From Gliomastix tumulicola (Eukaryota > Ascomycota > Sordariomycetes > Hypocreales > Bionectriaceae), in assembly GCA_001599755.1 (NCBI GenBank), contig BCHX01000005.1, positions 4,150,409 to 4,214,408 of the forward strand: a stretch of DNA of 64,000 nucleotides. Direction: 5' to 3'. The notes below the pieces were generated by a model. It made no database searches, had not been told where the DNA came from, and saw only the letters and a program-made list of their open reading frames with translations. Position 1 is the first letter of the stretch. Each line of letters opens with the position of its first letter. Below are positions 44,055 to 55,258 of the stretch, piece by piece. The position numbers and the translations under genes were made by a program.

Positions 44055-45560
44055 AGATTAATATTCTTAAGTCCAGTACGTTCCTAAGCTCACGATTTAC
44101 GCGATATTCCACTTTTGACAAATGAGAAGGAGAAATCATCAAGGCTCTCAGGGGTCGGTCATGAACTAGGGTACGGAATTATTGTCAATGCATATGACTG
44201 TGTCAATTTTCTAGAGGGCTAATCCATCATCCACCCTTATGTCTTCCTACACAATACGTGTGCTTGTTTTGGCTTCACCTCGCTTGAGGCTACTAGACCC
44301 AGCAACCACGATGAGGTACAAGCACGTCTGCTGGGACTATATACCTATCTACCGCTGGTAGAAAACAAACAAAAGCCATAAGAATATTTGTCGCTGTTCC
44401 CGGGTCCCCATCCTACTCAGCGGTCAGTCGAAGCCAGCAGGGCGATGGCGGCTGTTGTCATCCCTCTCCCGCCGCTGCACTGTCCTCCCATGCCGGTCGT
44501 CTGTTCACTCCCTCCCGCAACTCCCACACTGCCTGTCGTGTGTTCGCTTGTTGTAGACTCCCAGACGCTGAAGGGCCGGCCGTCAGAGGGGGCGACTTGG
44601 TGGAAGCCTGGGAGTCAGCGGGCGCGGAGACTTGAGGGGCGTCACTCACTGCTGTGAGGCGGCTCGGCTGATAGAGGCTAGTCGGTGCGTCTTTATCAGG
44701 CTGTCTGAATGTTGGATGCGGGCGATAGAATCCTTGTTGTCAGTCATCTTTTCTCCGAAAAAGGTTGAATGTGGTACGGTTTGTCCTCGGTTATTGTGGG
44801 AGGGAGAAGAAGCAAAGATGCCCTTGTGGTGGGATGCTACGGTACTCTTACTCTCTTACTTATATATGTCGATGGATGTTTGGCGTTCAACAAGGTACCA
44901 AAAGCTTAAAGCCTTATGCTACCACCTGCCCCGGAACTGCATCCCAGCCCCCGTTATTTCAGAACCAAATCTGGCGAGATAGTTCGTGGCGCTGCCAAAG
45001 ATGCTTCCCAAGCTTTGTGGCACGAGACAGCCCCAAAGCCACCTATACCCTAGTACTAAAAATCCATAAGCACCCATTAACCAGCCCCGGAACAACCATA
45101 GAGGTTGGGAGAATGTACTAGCCCGTATGCTTTCCTTTCTTCCCTCTCAAATGGTTTCATTTTCTTGGAATGCTCCATCCCACGGATCAACGCCTTACTC
45201 CTGGTTTTTAATTTACGGTTAATGCCACGGTAGAGTTCCTGGCGCCCCTCTGATCATCCTGACCCGAAGAAAGTCTCCCAAGCCAGCCTTCACAAGTCGA
45301 CCATGTGGCTGGCGCAAGGAGGTGGTTGGGTCGTTTTCAGCCACCTGTAACCCCAAACTGTATTGTAGATGGGCATAAAATTTTAAAGAATGGCTGAGCC
45401 CCTTCCATTATATAAACGCCAACCGTGCCTCAGTCTTCACGTTTGCAACATTCAATCCGAATTTGACATTTCAGGTCTCCAGGTCAACGATACTTGCCAA
45501 CGATTAATTCCCCGAGGCTTACACGAGTCAAACAAAAACTAACAAAGCAAACAACTCAAT
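44055..45560. promoter_or_regulatory. Intergenic region with the promoter of the 281-aa orphan
   Basis: 1.5 kb. A TATATAAA at 45409-45416 lies about 145 bp before the next ATG. No gene is seen. Confidence 0.45.
45409..45416 (+). promoter_or_regulatory. TATA box of the 281-aa orphan gene
   Basis: TATATAAA followed by a 140-bp leader rich in A and C, ending CAACTCAATATG at the start codon. Confidence 0.5.
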
Positions 45561-46406
45561 ATGCCGTTGACTTCCAAGATACGCTCAGCAGCTCGAGGGA
45601 TGCTTCCAGGCAGTTCTAAGCTCGACAAAATGGAAGTCACAACTCCATCGACTCCCAAGCCTGAAATGCCGTTGTTTATTTACGAGGACCCCACCACGTT
45701 GCCAGCTCTGGACGAAGAAGACAAGAGAATTATCGCGGAATGGGAAAGAGAATATCCGTCGTACACGGATGGTACCTCAAACGTCCATGTGACATTGAGG
45801 TGCATCTCCAACATTCATCGGCACCAACTAAACCCTCGTCGGCTGTTCAGCAAAAAAAGGCACCCCTTTTGGGTTGCCGTTTTACAGATTCACCCCGAGA
45901 GCGTCGCGCGTCTGATGCGACAAGGATTCGATTGGACAGCGGCCAACATTGTCCAAGGACAGGACAAATTCACCTTTGATTGCCCCATGCTGCCTATGCT
46001 CGATCACAGGGCCGAGAAGTGCAGGCAGATGCGAACCTACGAGCTACGCAGCTTGCCCGGGCAGGCTAGGTGGGAAGGCACACTGTACGTATTCGCCAAG
46101 AGCCGCGACACCATTCTGAACTTCGACGTGAGCGAGGTCACTCCCGACACGTGCAAGCGCGTTTGGGCTTCCGGCCTGGGTTTGAGGGGTGTTTACCTTG
46201 CCTCGAGGAAGTCCGGCATGGAATATAATGGGGTTTTCAAGGACGAGCCGTTGGGGGCATGGTGGTTGGCGTCTCGTAAAGGCAGATCCAATTCCCGCCA
46301 TGGCGCAGGTAGGGCGAGCGGCTCTTACGTCGATGATTCTTATGGAAGAATGCTGTCGGTCGCTGTCACAGCCATGACGGCCGCCAATATGGTAACGGTG
46401 ATTTGA
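45561..46406 (+). CDS. Orphan protein (281 aa)
   Basis: A single-exon gene with a TATA box and an A-rich leader before its ATG, which supports expression. The first 25 residues are basic and Ser/Gly-rich. The middle (about 45-230) alternates short helices and strands, including an IIAEWEREYPSYTD stretch, a Trp-containing HPFWVAVLQIHPESVARL block and a likely beta-rich part around WEGTLYVFAKSRDTILNFDVSEV. The tail is Gly/Ser-rich with a final hydrophobic VAVTAMTAANMVTVI. No signal peptide is evident. Codon choice is less GC-biased than in most neighbours outside this segment. Function unknown. Confidence 0.7.
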   Translation: MPLTSKIRSAARGMLPGSSKLDKMEVTTPSTPKPEMPLFIYEDPTTLPALDEEDKRIIAEWEREYPSYTDGTSNVHVTLRCISNIHRHQLNPRRLFSKKRHPFWVAVLQIHPESVARLMRQGFDWTAANIVQGQDKFTFDCPMLPMLDHRAEKCRQMRTYELRSLPGQARWEGTLYVFAKSRDTILNFDVSEVTPDTCKRVWASGLGLRGVYLASRKSGMEYNGVFKDEPLGAWWLASRKGRSNSRHGAGRASGSYVDDSYGRMLSVAVTAMTAANMVTVI

Positions 46407-46687
46407 GTAAGGGATTAGGCTTGACGGATGTGGTGGAGGTATAGAATGGGTTCTATTGAATAATATGATTTCTTTTTCTCTTTCGTGGATGGTGAATATT
46501 GCGTAAATAGGCATGCCTGGGTAAATAAAATGATAATTGGTCTAGGGTAGTGAACCGGCGGCGATGAGGTGGTGGATTCTGCGTATTTTCAACGCCAAAC
46601 CTCCACTGCGCGAGTCCAGATATATACCATGTTAACAGCCTCACTCCCAACAAGCACACACTACGAGAGCTGGCAAACAGCTCTACC
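46407..46687. other. 3' flank of the orphan gene up to tRNA-Asp
   Basis: 281 bp, AT-rich, no gene seen. Confidence 0.4.
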
Positions 46688-46759
46688 TCTTCCGTAGTAT
46701 AGTGGTCAGTATGCGAGCTTGTCACGCTCGAGACCCGGGTTCAATTCCCGGCGGGAGAG
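46688..46759 (+). tRNA. tRNA-Asp (GTC)
   Basis: A complete 72-nt cloverleaf without an intron: acceptor TCTTCCG/CGGGAGA with discriminator G, A-box-like TAGTATAGTGGTCAGTAT, anticodon stem GCGAG/CTCGC-type pairing around loop TTGTCAC with anticodon GTC, and T arm CCGGG-TTCAATT-CCCGG. It matches eukaryotic tRNA-Asp closely. A T-rich tract (46782-46790) downstream can terminate Pol III. Confidence 0.95.
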
Positions 46760-46766
46760 AACCGCC

Positions 46767-46790
46767 AAGCACCTCAGGTGCTTTCTTTTT
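46767..46790 (+). terminator. Hairpin plus T tract downstream of tRNA-Asp
   Basis: AAGCACCT and AGGTGCTT form a perfect 8-bp inverted repeat around one base (46767-46783) and run into TTCTTTTT. The T tract is a normal Pol III stop; the hairpin is extra. Confidence 0.6.
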
Positions 46791-49700
46791 AGCAAATGAC
46801 TCAACTCTCTGTCCTCGTGGGGACAATGCCTTGGCCGGCAGGCCCGGAGGGGAGATGCGCTCGTGATGGTGCGCCCCTCCACTCTGATGCCTTATCTCGT
46901 CCGTATCACGGATGATGAATCGTTGGTCAGCGACAATGGTCGCTGTGGTCATGGTGTGCTGCTCGTGTGGCTGCGCCTGGATGCTCACCCGGTGTCTGGT
47001 CTGCCTCTGCTTTTTTGCTCCCGTCGCTGCTCGCCCACGAAGATTTTTTTTTTCTCTTCGCGTGTCGCGTCGACCTTTTGCCCTAAGTTGGTTTAGCCGT
47101 GCACGGCCCGGGCTTTTGCTCCGCGACTATGCTACTCTAACGTGCTTAGTGCTGTTAATGGTGCGGTGGCGCTAGACAGTAGCCAGTGGCTATCATGGCC
47201 ATCGTAATCAAATGCCATGAGCATTGCTCGCCGCCATCACTGCCCAGCAGTCTGTGTTTGCCTGTGATCTTGACTGAAACGGTGGGGAGGCAGCCGTCGC
47301 AAGCCGTTGCCAAGCTCCATCCACGAGGCACAGGTCCAGGCTGCGCGGTTTTCTGCTGCCGCGCCTTATCGATCCCCCGCTTTCGTTCATATTGAGCGAC
47401 GATCTGACTTAATGGTATTAACCCGCAGTTTTTGGGAAGCTTGTTTGAGGCTATCATTGACTTCAACGGCGTCGGCTATTTATATAACGTTCGGGATCGA
47501 GTGTATCTAAAGCACTGACACCGTCGATACTCCATGTCTGGGACTTTCAGCAATACTTAGCTTACCTCTCGACGTCCGCTCTGTCCTTATTTGGAAGATG
47601 CAAAAGGCGCCGAGGATATCTCCTGCTGGCACGGCTGGATTCGCTGCACAAGCGTCCCGCCTTCATCTCCAAGGTGGTGGCGGCCTCTTACAAGTTTAAC
47701 AAAAGGCAGGGAGAATATCTTAATAATGGCCCTAAAGGGGCCAACGAAACGTGAGTGGTAGGAGACGGCAAGAGAACGCGGCCGTGACGCCAGCCCAAGC
47801 AGCGTAGATGGCGATCTACTACTACAGAATGCCTGCTCGCAACAGGCCTACTGACGCGGGGAGGACCGGTCTCGAGGAAGTGCCACTGGCGAGCGCTCCG
47901 CCTGAAGAAATATGATGACATAGCGTGAGGTTCTCACCATCTACGCCGGTTGATTTGACATTGATGGTGGTGATGGCAAGGCTTGCTGCTGGACCTTCAA
48001 AAGGGTGGCTGTTCTGTGCTTGAAGCTCTCAATACTTAGGCAGGTGTCGTGAGGTCATTATCTAACTTAGCATCTGAGAAGAGGCTGATCCACGCGGCTC
48101 GACCACAGCCATTGAAGTGATGCGATTTGATGCCGGGTCTACACCTTTTTGTCCTCCTCTTAAAGGCACTTAGCCGATAATACAGAGCTGAGAGGTAGAG
48201 TCCTCGTTACACACACCATGCATATCACCGAAAGCATTGGATCATCATGGACTGGCTGGTTCAATAATGTATCTCTGGTTCATGATCGCTATGAAGTCCC
48301 TTATCTGTACGCTCTTCTGTCGGGTGGCCTTAGAAGAGCTGTGGATAGATGCGACGAGGACGACGGACAAGGACGACAACGGCTGTCCCTACAATTAATA
48401 GAATAATTCAGGCTTTCTAGTTACCACTTAAGGCAATCCTATCTATTCTTCAAACCCCAAAGCTCTCCCTCTCGAGCTCGCATGATAGTAATGATCGGAA
48501 GGAATCAGACTGGCGTAGACTCTCTAATTGCTTTCTGTCGTGCATTGGACATTGAGATCGGTGATGGTGGAATTCTGCGATGTATGCGCACGGGATTCTG
48601 AGGAATCCAAGGTTTGTAATGACGGTACTGCCCTATGAAGATGTCACCGGACCTGTCATGTCTACCCATCGTCTGTGAGCGTCGCATAGAGTGGGAACCA
48701 TGAAAGAAGACGACTACCGCAGCCAACACTTGTCCAACATGTCTATGACCTGCTTGGAAAGTTGTCCGCTCCTTCCCGTCGCAAGCTCGTCCTGGATTTC
48801 GTGGAAGTAGACTGTGCTGGTGAGAGATATGTGTGGCTATCACCGCGATTTAAAGTGTGCAATGGTGGCCATAAGTTTGAACCAGGGCGGAAAAAGATAT
48901 ACTTGTTGGCTGACGGCCACTCCTCGGAAGTCGCACTGGTAGATGAGGTAGTCTCCTCATATGACCAAGCCACGGACATTGGAGGCGCCCGTGTTGTCGT
49001 GTTGGCCACTGCTCTTGAGAACAGGCTTTATAGTGTCAGCCCGGGAGCGGTAAGAATTTGAGCACTCCATTGTCAGACAGATGGTTTCTGCGATCAGCAC
49101 GGTGCCTTGGGGTTCGTATATCTTTGGACGTTGGACGAACTGTCTCCCAGTTCTGGCCGACCGTATTGCCATTTTGCGGTACAGGCGCAGACAGCCGCAT
49201 TTGATGGCCAAAGATCACTTTTTTTTTTTTCGTTCCACCATTGTTTACCCAGAGATTATGGGCTTATCTTTTGCCGATGCTGTTCACGGTCCTCAGATCG
49301 GTCACAGCGAACGATTGACGCCATTTGGGGATTCGCCTCTACCCAGTTGGCAAGTTAGACAGTTCCGAGGGCACACTATTGCGACCCTCTGATTTCATCA
49401 AATGGAAGTGCGACGTCTCTCGTGGTGGAAATGCCAGGCGAATTACATACTGCGACGTATGAGGAAAAGGTCTGCTCAGACTACTCGTCTTGCAGCAACT
49501 GTGAGCCATTGGTCAGTGGTGGTCTTCGTGTCGCTGCCCCGCAAGTGGCCAGCTTAGTGGTGCGGTCATCATAGGACCTTCTCTTCCGGCCGGCCTGGAA
49601 TGAACGTGGTGGCGTGTGGGATTGAGGTGAATGGTGACCTATAGAAAGCTGGGGAATTTGTTCCTACCCGAGATTATTCCTGGGAAGGACGCGGTTTTCA

Positions 49701-50345
49701 ATATGGCTGTTGTATCACACCTGTCAGCACCCACGGCGGTTAGGCACGCAGTTGAATAAATACTCAGGAAATAGGACCATACATTTTGGGTGTGGATGTG
49801 ACTCGAAATTTCCTTCCACAGCTTGCTAGCTTCCCTCCATTCCTCCATATTCCATAAGCGAGGCCGGACCCCTGCTTGACCCTTGTCTGGAGGATGCCCT
49901 GTCGTCATGGCCAGCTGCTCCCTTCTCAAACAATGGGAAGAAAGCTCGATAGCATCAGGACGGAGCATGGAAGGAGCACATGAAAAGGACGAAAATAAAT
50001 AAGAAGCACACCGACTCAAAGGGCCATCATACCAGGTGCTCGCGATAGAGCGGCTGTCTAATAATACGCGTCCTAACCTGTCTGGTGAAGCTGCCCACTG
50101 TGCCCGACGCCACCAAACATCGCTAGACCGGACCCTCCCAAAGTCCCGTCCCCTGAAAGAAGCAACGATGAGGGGTCGGTGGCCTGGAATTCACGGACTC
50201 CGAGTGCCGGACGCGGCAGAGCCCTGCACAAAGCTGCCCAACGGACGCGCTTATCGTCACTGATCCAACCTCAGATCTCCTCATCCCCTTTCATCCTCCT
50301 CCCTCGCATGCTCACCCATCAATCGACCATCGACGGCGCCGCAAA
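46791..50345. other. Long region without a supported gene
   Basis: About 3.55 kb. Short frames near 48762-49060, 49081-49392 and (minus) 49639-50019 are protein-like in places but lack splice-consistent extensions, codon bias or domains. It could hold decayed coding sequence; I cannot support a gene. Confidence 0.4.
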
Positions 50346-53300
50346 ATGGCCTCGAGACCGTCGTGCTCGCTCTGCGGCGCTCCCCTCAGGGGGCAGACCC
50401 CTACAGTCGACGCGAACGGGCCGGGGCTGTGGTATTCCCTGGCTCGTGGCAGTACGTCAATCAAGCAATCAATCAATCAATCAGCCCCATCAGTCCCTTC
50501 GTGTCGCTCGTCTGCTAATGCATCGTCGCACCAGTCCGCGGACAGAAATCCTCCACCGATGTCGCTCACCCGTCACTGACCGGGCCTGGATATATCGCGG
50601 GGGGCAGGCTCATTGCAAGCTTCGACCCCGACTCGGAGGGCTTCGTCGAGAACGTTTCTATGCACCGGCACGAGCTGTCGCTGAACGGCGAGACGCAGCC
50701 CGTCATCTACGGCGTGCACGAGTTTTGCTGGGGCTTCCTGCTTCGGCGTCTTGGTGTGGGCAAGGAGGCGTCGAGATCGGTCGCCGCGTGGCTGTTTTAC
50801 GTCCTCGCGGCGCTGCCCTACTCGAGGGCGGGTGGCCTGATCGCCCAGGACGGGTATTCAGGCACCGCTATCGACACGGCCGAGATCCTCCAGGCTGACC
50901 CGGCACTGGATCTCCCCCTTGATGCCGTCAACGCCACGCCACTCCCGGAGAGCATCGCGACGCCCCCAAGCCTTTTCAAGAGCAGTGGACAGGTCGCCAG
51001 GGATGACCCGTTCGTCCGCCTGCCCTTGGAGATCATGCACGGCGTGTTCGACGTGCTCCCCTCCCGGGACCTCTGCAACGCCCGTCTCGCCTCTCGATAC
51101 ATTGCTGAGCGCGCGTCTCCCGCTGCTCTGCCGCAGGGCTTCTGGGCCGGGAGGTTCGCGTGCGACAAGGAGATGGGATTCATCGACCTGGACACAGCGT
51201 CATCGAGCACCGACTATTACCAGCTGTATCGCAAGTGCAGGCTGGCATTCCGGCGGTCCGGGGCCATCCCGGAGGGCCTCATCAACCGCAAGCGTATCTG
51301 GAATTGTCTGGGCAACTTTGCCGCGACCATCCGAGCTCTGATGTCTGCACCGCGCAGCCAGTGGGACTCCCCCTCCCCGCGCCCAGACCTGCCCGAAGAC
51401 CGCCGGGTCGGCGAAGGCGTTTCTTGCCCTGAGCTTGCGCCGGTGATCGCTGGCCCGGGGAGCCTCGTGTTCGGCGCGAAAACCCATCGGACGCAGGTCC
51501 TCAGCTTCGAGCGCCACTCGACGTCTAGCGATCCCCTGCTCTTGCAGTTCTCCATGATCCTCTTCGACGGCAGGCCGTACCTGTCTGGGCTTCGTGTATC
51601 GGCAGACGGGGACAGTCATCACGTCGGATACATGGTGCCTTCGGCCACGGGGTCCGTATCTATTGAGCCGCGGCACAAGATCCGTGTGATTGACGTGTAC
51701 ATCTCTGTTGCCGGCATTCATGGGATGAGCTTGTATTGTTGGGGGGCGGACGGCTCCCGAGCAAGGTATTCTATCGGCAGCACTCAGGTGCCAGATAATC
51801 TCGATGTCGCCGCTACCAGACTCAGAACTCAGGGGACCACCGGGGCCCTTTTTATTGGAATGGATGTGCGTGGCCTTGCCTTGCCTTGCCTGCCCTCATA
51901 GCCTCGTTTTCCCGTTGACTAACTCGTTCCTCTTCATAGATGTTCAAGCTTGTGTCGTTGTATGTGATGGACAGTATGGCAACGTCCCAGCGGCGGCCCG
52001 CACCACCCGTTCTCTGGAAATCGAGAGTTCCAGCCAACGAAGCCCATCGACCCCTGCACGTAGAATTGTCCAAGGATGCCCTCAGCCTCAGCTTCTTCCT
52101 GATGCATCTCCGCGTTCCCTTCGGAGGCGAAGATGGAGCACGCCTACCCTCGCTCTTGAGGATCACCGCGCTGCTGGATGGTGCGATCGGCCTGCACGGT
52201 CTCATCTTTGCGTACGAGGACCAGAAGGAGGTCTTGTACGGTGCGCGGGTGTCGCCGAGATGTGTCGGGCCTGCGCGGATCTGCGTTGAGCAGTCGTTTC
52301 TCATCGACGGCCCCGGTGGCGAGCGGATCGTTGACCTTACATATTCATCGAGGACGGGCTCTGATGCCCTTCGGATAGGCTATCCTGGTATCTCGGCGAT
52401 GGAGGTGGGTTGTACCTACCACATTGGCAGTACTGCTTTCTTTGGGAGATGCTAACCAATGATGGACGTGACTGCTTTAGGTCGTCACAAACTTCAAACG
52501 TCGTCACTTATTCTGCGCCTGTGACAACTACGGCAACATCAGGGTGCAGATGCACCGACGCACCATCCGAAGCTCCCCCGCAGGCCACTGTCCATCGGTG
52601 CTCACTGTCGGGCTCGGCGTATGTTTTCTGTGTCCGAACCCCCCTCCCTTATCCTTGCTAACTGCCTACACACAGGCCCCAGCCTGGTTCTTAGAAACGA
52701 TCGAAGCAACAGGCTTCGTCCCACTGCCGGAGACAATTCCTCCCGAGATCCAAGCGGACACGCCGCAGTCGCCGCCATCGGAGCAGGTCCTGGCGAGCTC
52801 GCCCTGGATGCTCTCCGTGGGAGGCTCGTGTTTCACAACGGCTTCGTTAGCAGATGTCCGACGTGTCCGTGTTTCTGCAGGAGCGAAAGGCCGATGCCGA
52901 GATAGGTCTTACATCAGCGGCCTGTGGCTGGAGTATCGAGGACCGACCCGCGACGCCATCGTAGGGCAGTGGATGACCGAGGTCGGTCAGTTCACTTTGG
53001 AGCCGCACGAGACGCTTTTTGAGATCTCGGTGCGGGCTACCAAGGAGACGGAGCTGAGGGGGACTGGCGGGGGAGTCGGCAAGGTGGCCTGTCTCACCTT
53101 TGTGACGTCTCTGGGGAAGAGACATGAGATCCGGCGGCGCGCGAAATCTGCCGAGTCGCATCTGCGCTATCAGGCGACTCCATATGAAGACCTGGTTAGT
53201 CAAATCCTGCTCACTCACTCACTCACTCACTCACTCACTCACTCGCTCACTTCACTCACTCACTTCGATGACAAATACTAACAAACATTCTATAGGCCAC

Positions 53301-54210
53301 CATCACGTGGGCCTTCAACTCCAGTACAGACGACATCCAGCTCAGCCTGAAGCCCTCCGCCGCCCTCGGCCCGGGCAACTTCCTCCTCCTCTGCGATGCC
53401 AATCTACGCCTCCGCCACCCGTGGCTGCTTCAGGACGACACGCGCATCTTCTACAAGTACGGCGACGCGCTGCCGCGCAACCCGGCCGTCCGGGACGTGG
53501 GCTCGCTGCGACGCGACGTCGCCGCGCGGAGATACACGAGCGCGTGTGATATGTACTTCTGGGAGGAGAAGGACCGTAGAGGCAGCGGGGAGATACGGCG
53601 GCTGATGAGGATGGCGGTGATGCATCGGGAGGGCGTCGTGGATGGATTCCGGTTTGAGTATGAGGGCGGTCTGGTGAGGGGGTTTGGGTCGCAGGATATT
53701 GAGAAGAGTGTGCTTGATTTGACGGAGCACAAGGACGAGAAGCTATCCTCCCTCGTCGTCTATTACATCACGGACAGTCGGTCAGGTCTTGAGGTATATT
53801 TTCTGGCTTCCCACCCGACAGTTGAATGTTCCGTACTGACGTCTGTTTCTTCTCTCCAGGTTCACACAACAAGAGGCCAGGTCTGCCGCGTCTTCCCCGA
53901 GAATGAGACGTCAAATCAGGCCTACTCGTACGCCCTGGTTCCCGGAGCCAAGGCGCCGAACCTGACCATCACCGAGTCTCACCGAGCGAGTGGCCACTAC
54001 GAGTTTCCAGAGCAGAACCCGTCGGGTGATTCAGTCCGCGAGTGCGTTGGCATGTGGGTAGCAGGCTACCCAACCGCTGGCTCACCGAACCCATACGTCG
54101 ACTCTTTCGGTCCTATTTACAGGACTGGCTCTCAGGTTCAGTCTGAGCAGGAGGAAGGGCGGTCTGGTCTGCGGCAGACGCTGCGTGGGCTCTTGGGGAG
54201 GGACAACTAA
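50346..54210 (+). CDS. F-box protein with four beta-prism (jacalin-like) repeats
   Basis: A large protein of 1135 aa from seven exons (50346-50451, 50535-51865, 51940-52404, 52481-52618, 52676-53194, 53296-53793, 53860-54210), all in phase. The N-terminus has a CSLCG pair, a region with EFCWGFLLRRLG, and an F-box at about residues 194-235 (FVRLPLEIMHGVFDVLPSRDL). F-box proteins recruit targets to SCF ubiquitin ligases. The C-terminal two thirds contain four diverged repeats, each with a GL/GF-x-[FVL]-x-[YA] core: YLSGLRVSADG, GLHGLIFAYED, YISGLWLEYRG and VVDGFRFEYEG. They are followed by Gly-rich and strand segments as in jacalin-like beta-prism lectins. The 57-nt intron 4 has no in-frame stop, so it could be retained. 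Sugar binding is inference. Confidence 0.82.
53211..53265. repeat. (CACT)n microsatellite in intron 5 of the F-box gene
   Basis: A run of mostly perfect TCAC/ACTC tetranucleotides inside the intron 53195-53295, ending about 30 bp before the acceptor. Confidence 0.85.
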
Positions 54211-54247
54211 GACCAGAAACGAGACATGAGAAAAAAATCTATTCACA

Positions 54248-55069
54248 TTACTTTTCCGTGTGGCCCTCAACAGCCCAGTCTGCGACACCTCGAGCATGCA
54301 GCTCCACCGTATCAAACAACGGGACATCGAACTCGTCCTGCTTCAGCACAAACCCCAGCTCCGTGCAGCCCAGAATGATGCCCTGCGCCCCCTGCTCGAT
54401 CAGACTCCTCGCCGACTTCGTGTACATCTCCTTCGTGTCGTCCGTGATAATGTACTTGGGCAGCTCGTTGAAGATGACCGTGTCCATCTTATCCATCACT
54501 CCCGCCTCCGGCAGCAGCACCTCGAGTCCGTGCTTCGTCTCTAGCCTGCCCCTGATGAAATCCCCCTCCATTGTCGCCCTCGTGCCCAGCAGCGCGATCT
54601 TGCCCAGCCCCGCCGCCTTGATCGCCTCGGCGCTGAAGTCAATGATGTGCAGCAGCGGGATGCCCGCAGCCCGCTCGATGGCCTCGGCGAACATGTGGTT
54701 CGTGTTGACACACAAGACAATGGCATCCGCCCCGATGGTCTTGAGGTTTGCGGCGGCGGCGCTGAGCTTCTTGCCCACGCCCTCGCGGTCGCCGCTCAGC
54801 CACGTGCTCATGATCTCGTCGAAGTCGAAGGACTGGAGGACGATCTTGGCGCTGTGGCGGCCGCCGAGGCGCGCCTGGACGCGGTCGTTGATTTGCTTGT
54901 AGTAGAGGGCGGTGGCGTGGTAGGTCATGCCTCCGAGGAGGCCGAGGGTGCGCATGTTGGGCTGTTGGTGTGGCCAGGTCGAGGGTGCTGAGGATGCTGA
55001 GGCTGGTGGTGGTTTAGGGGGTTTTGAGGGGATTCTATAGTGGTGGGATAAAAGGGCGTGGGATGTCAT
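54248..55069 (-). CDS. Aspartate/glutamate racemase family protein
   Basis: A cofactor-independent amino-acid racemase-like enzyme (Asp/Glu/hydantoin racemase family) of 273 aa. The family core begins at the second methionine, MRTLGLLGGMTY (residue 39, ATG at 54955). The two catalytic cysteines appear in IVLCVNTNHM and IILGCTELG. The first 38 residues are Ser/Pro/His-rich and unlike the fold. They may be a targeting or spurious extension, and the shorter 235-aa start is quite possible. The 3' end lies 37 bp from the convergent F-box gene. The likely role is D-aspartate or D-glutamate metabolism; the substrate is not determined. Confidence 0.9.
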   Translation of the reverse strand: MTSHALLSHHYRIPSKPPKPPPASASSAPSTWPHQQPNMRTLGLLGGMTYHATALYYKQINDRVQARLGGRHSAKIVLQSFDFDEIMSTWLSGDREGVGKKLSAAAANLKTIGADAIVLCVNTNHMFAEAIERAAGIPLLHIIDFSAEAIKAAGLGKIALLGTRATMEGDFIRGRLETKHGLEVLLPEAGVMDKMDTVIFNELPKYIITDDTKEMYTKSARSLIEQGAQGIILGCTELGFVLKQDEFDVPLFDTVELHARGVADWAVEGHTEK

Positions 55070-55258
55070 TCTGCGGGGTTGTCAGCAACGAAATACGATA
55101 GCGTCCGACCGGCCGGTCTCGGCTGATATTGGCAACTGGAGCATCAGGCACGGGGATAGGGGAGCATGAGCAGCTAATTAGATACACTACAGCTGCAGTG
55201 TTTACATTAGCAGCCAGCGAGCTGTCCAGATCTATATACAAAGCGAGTCCAAGCATTC

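Noticed and set aside
48762..49392. Possible degenerate gene from two short plus-strand frames
   Set aside because: The frames are protein-like, but joining them would need a 31-nt intron. No codon bias and no family match.
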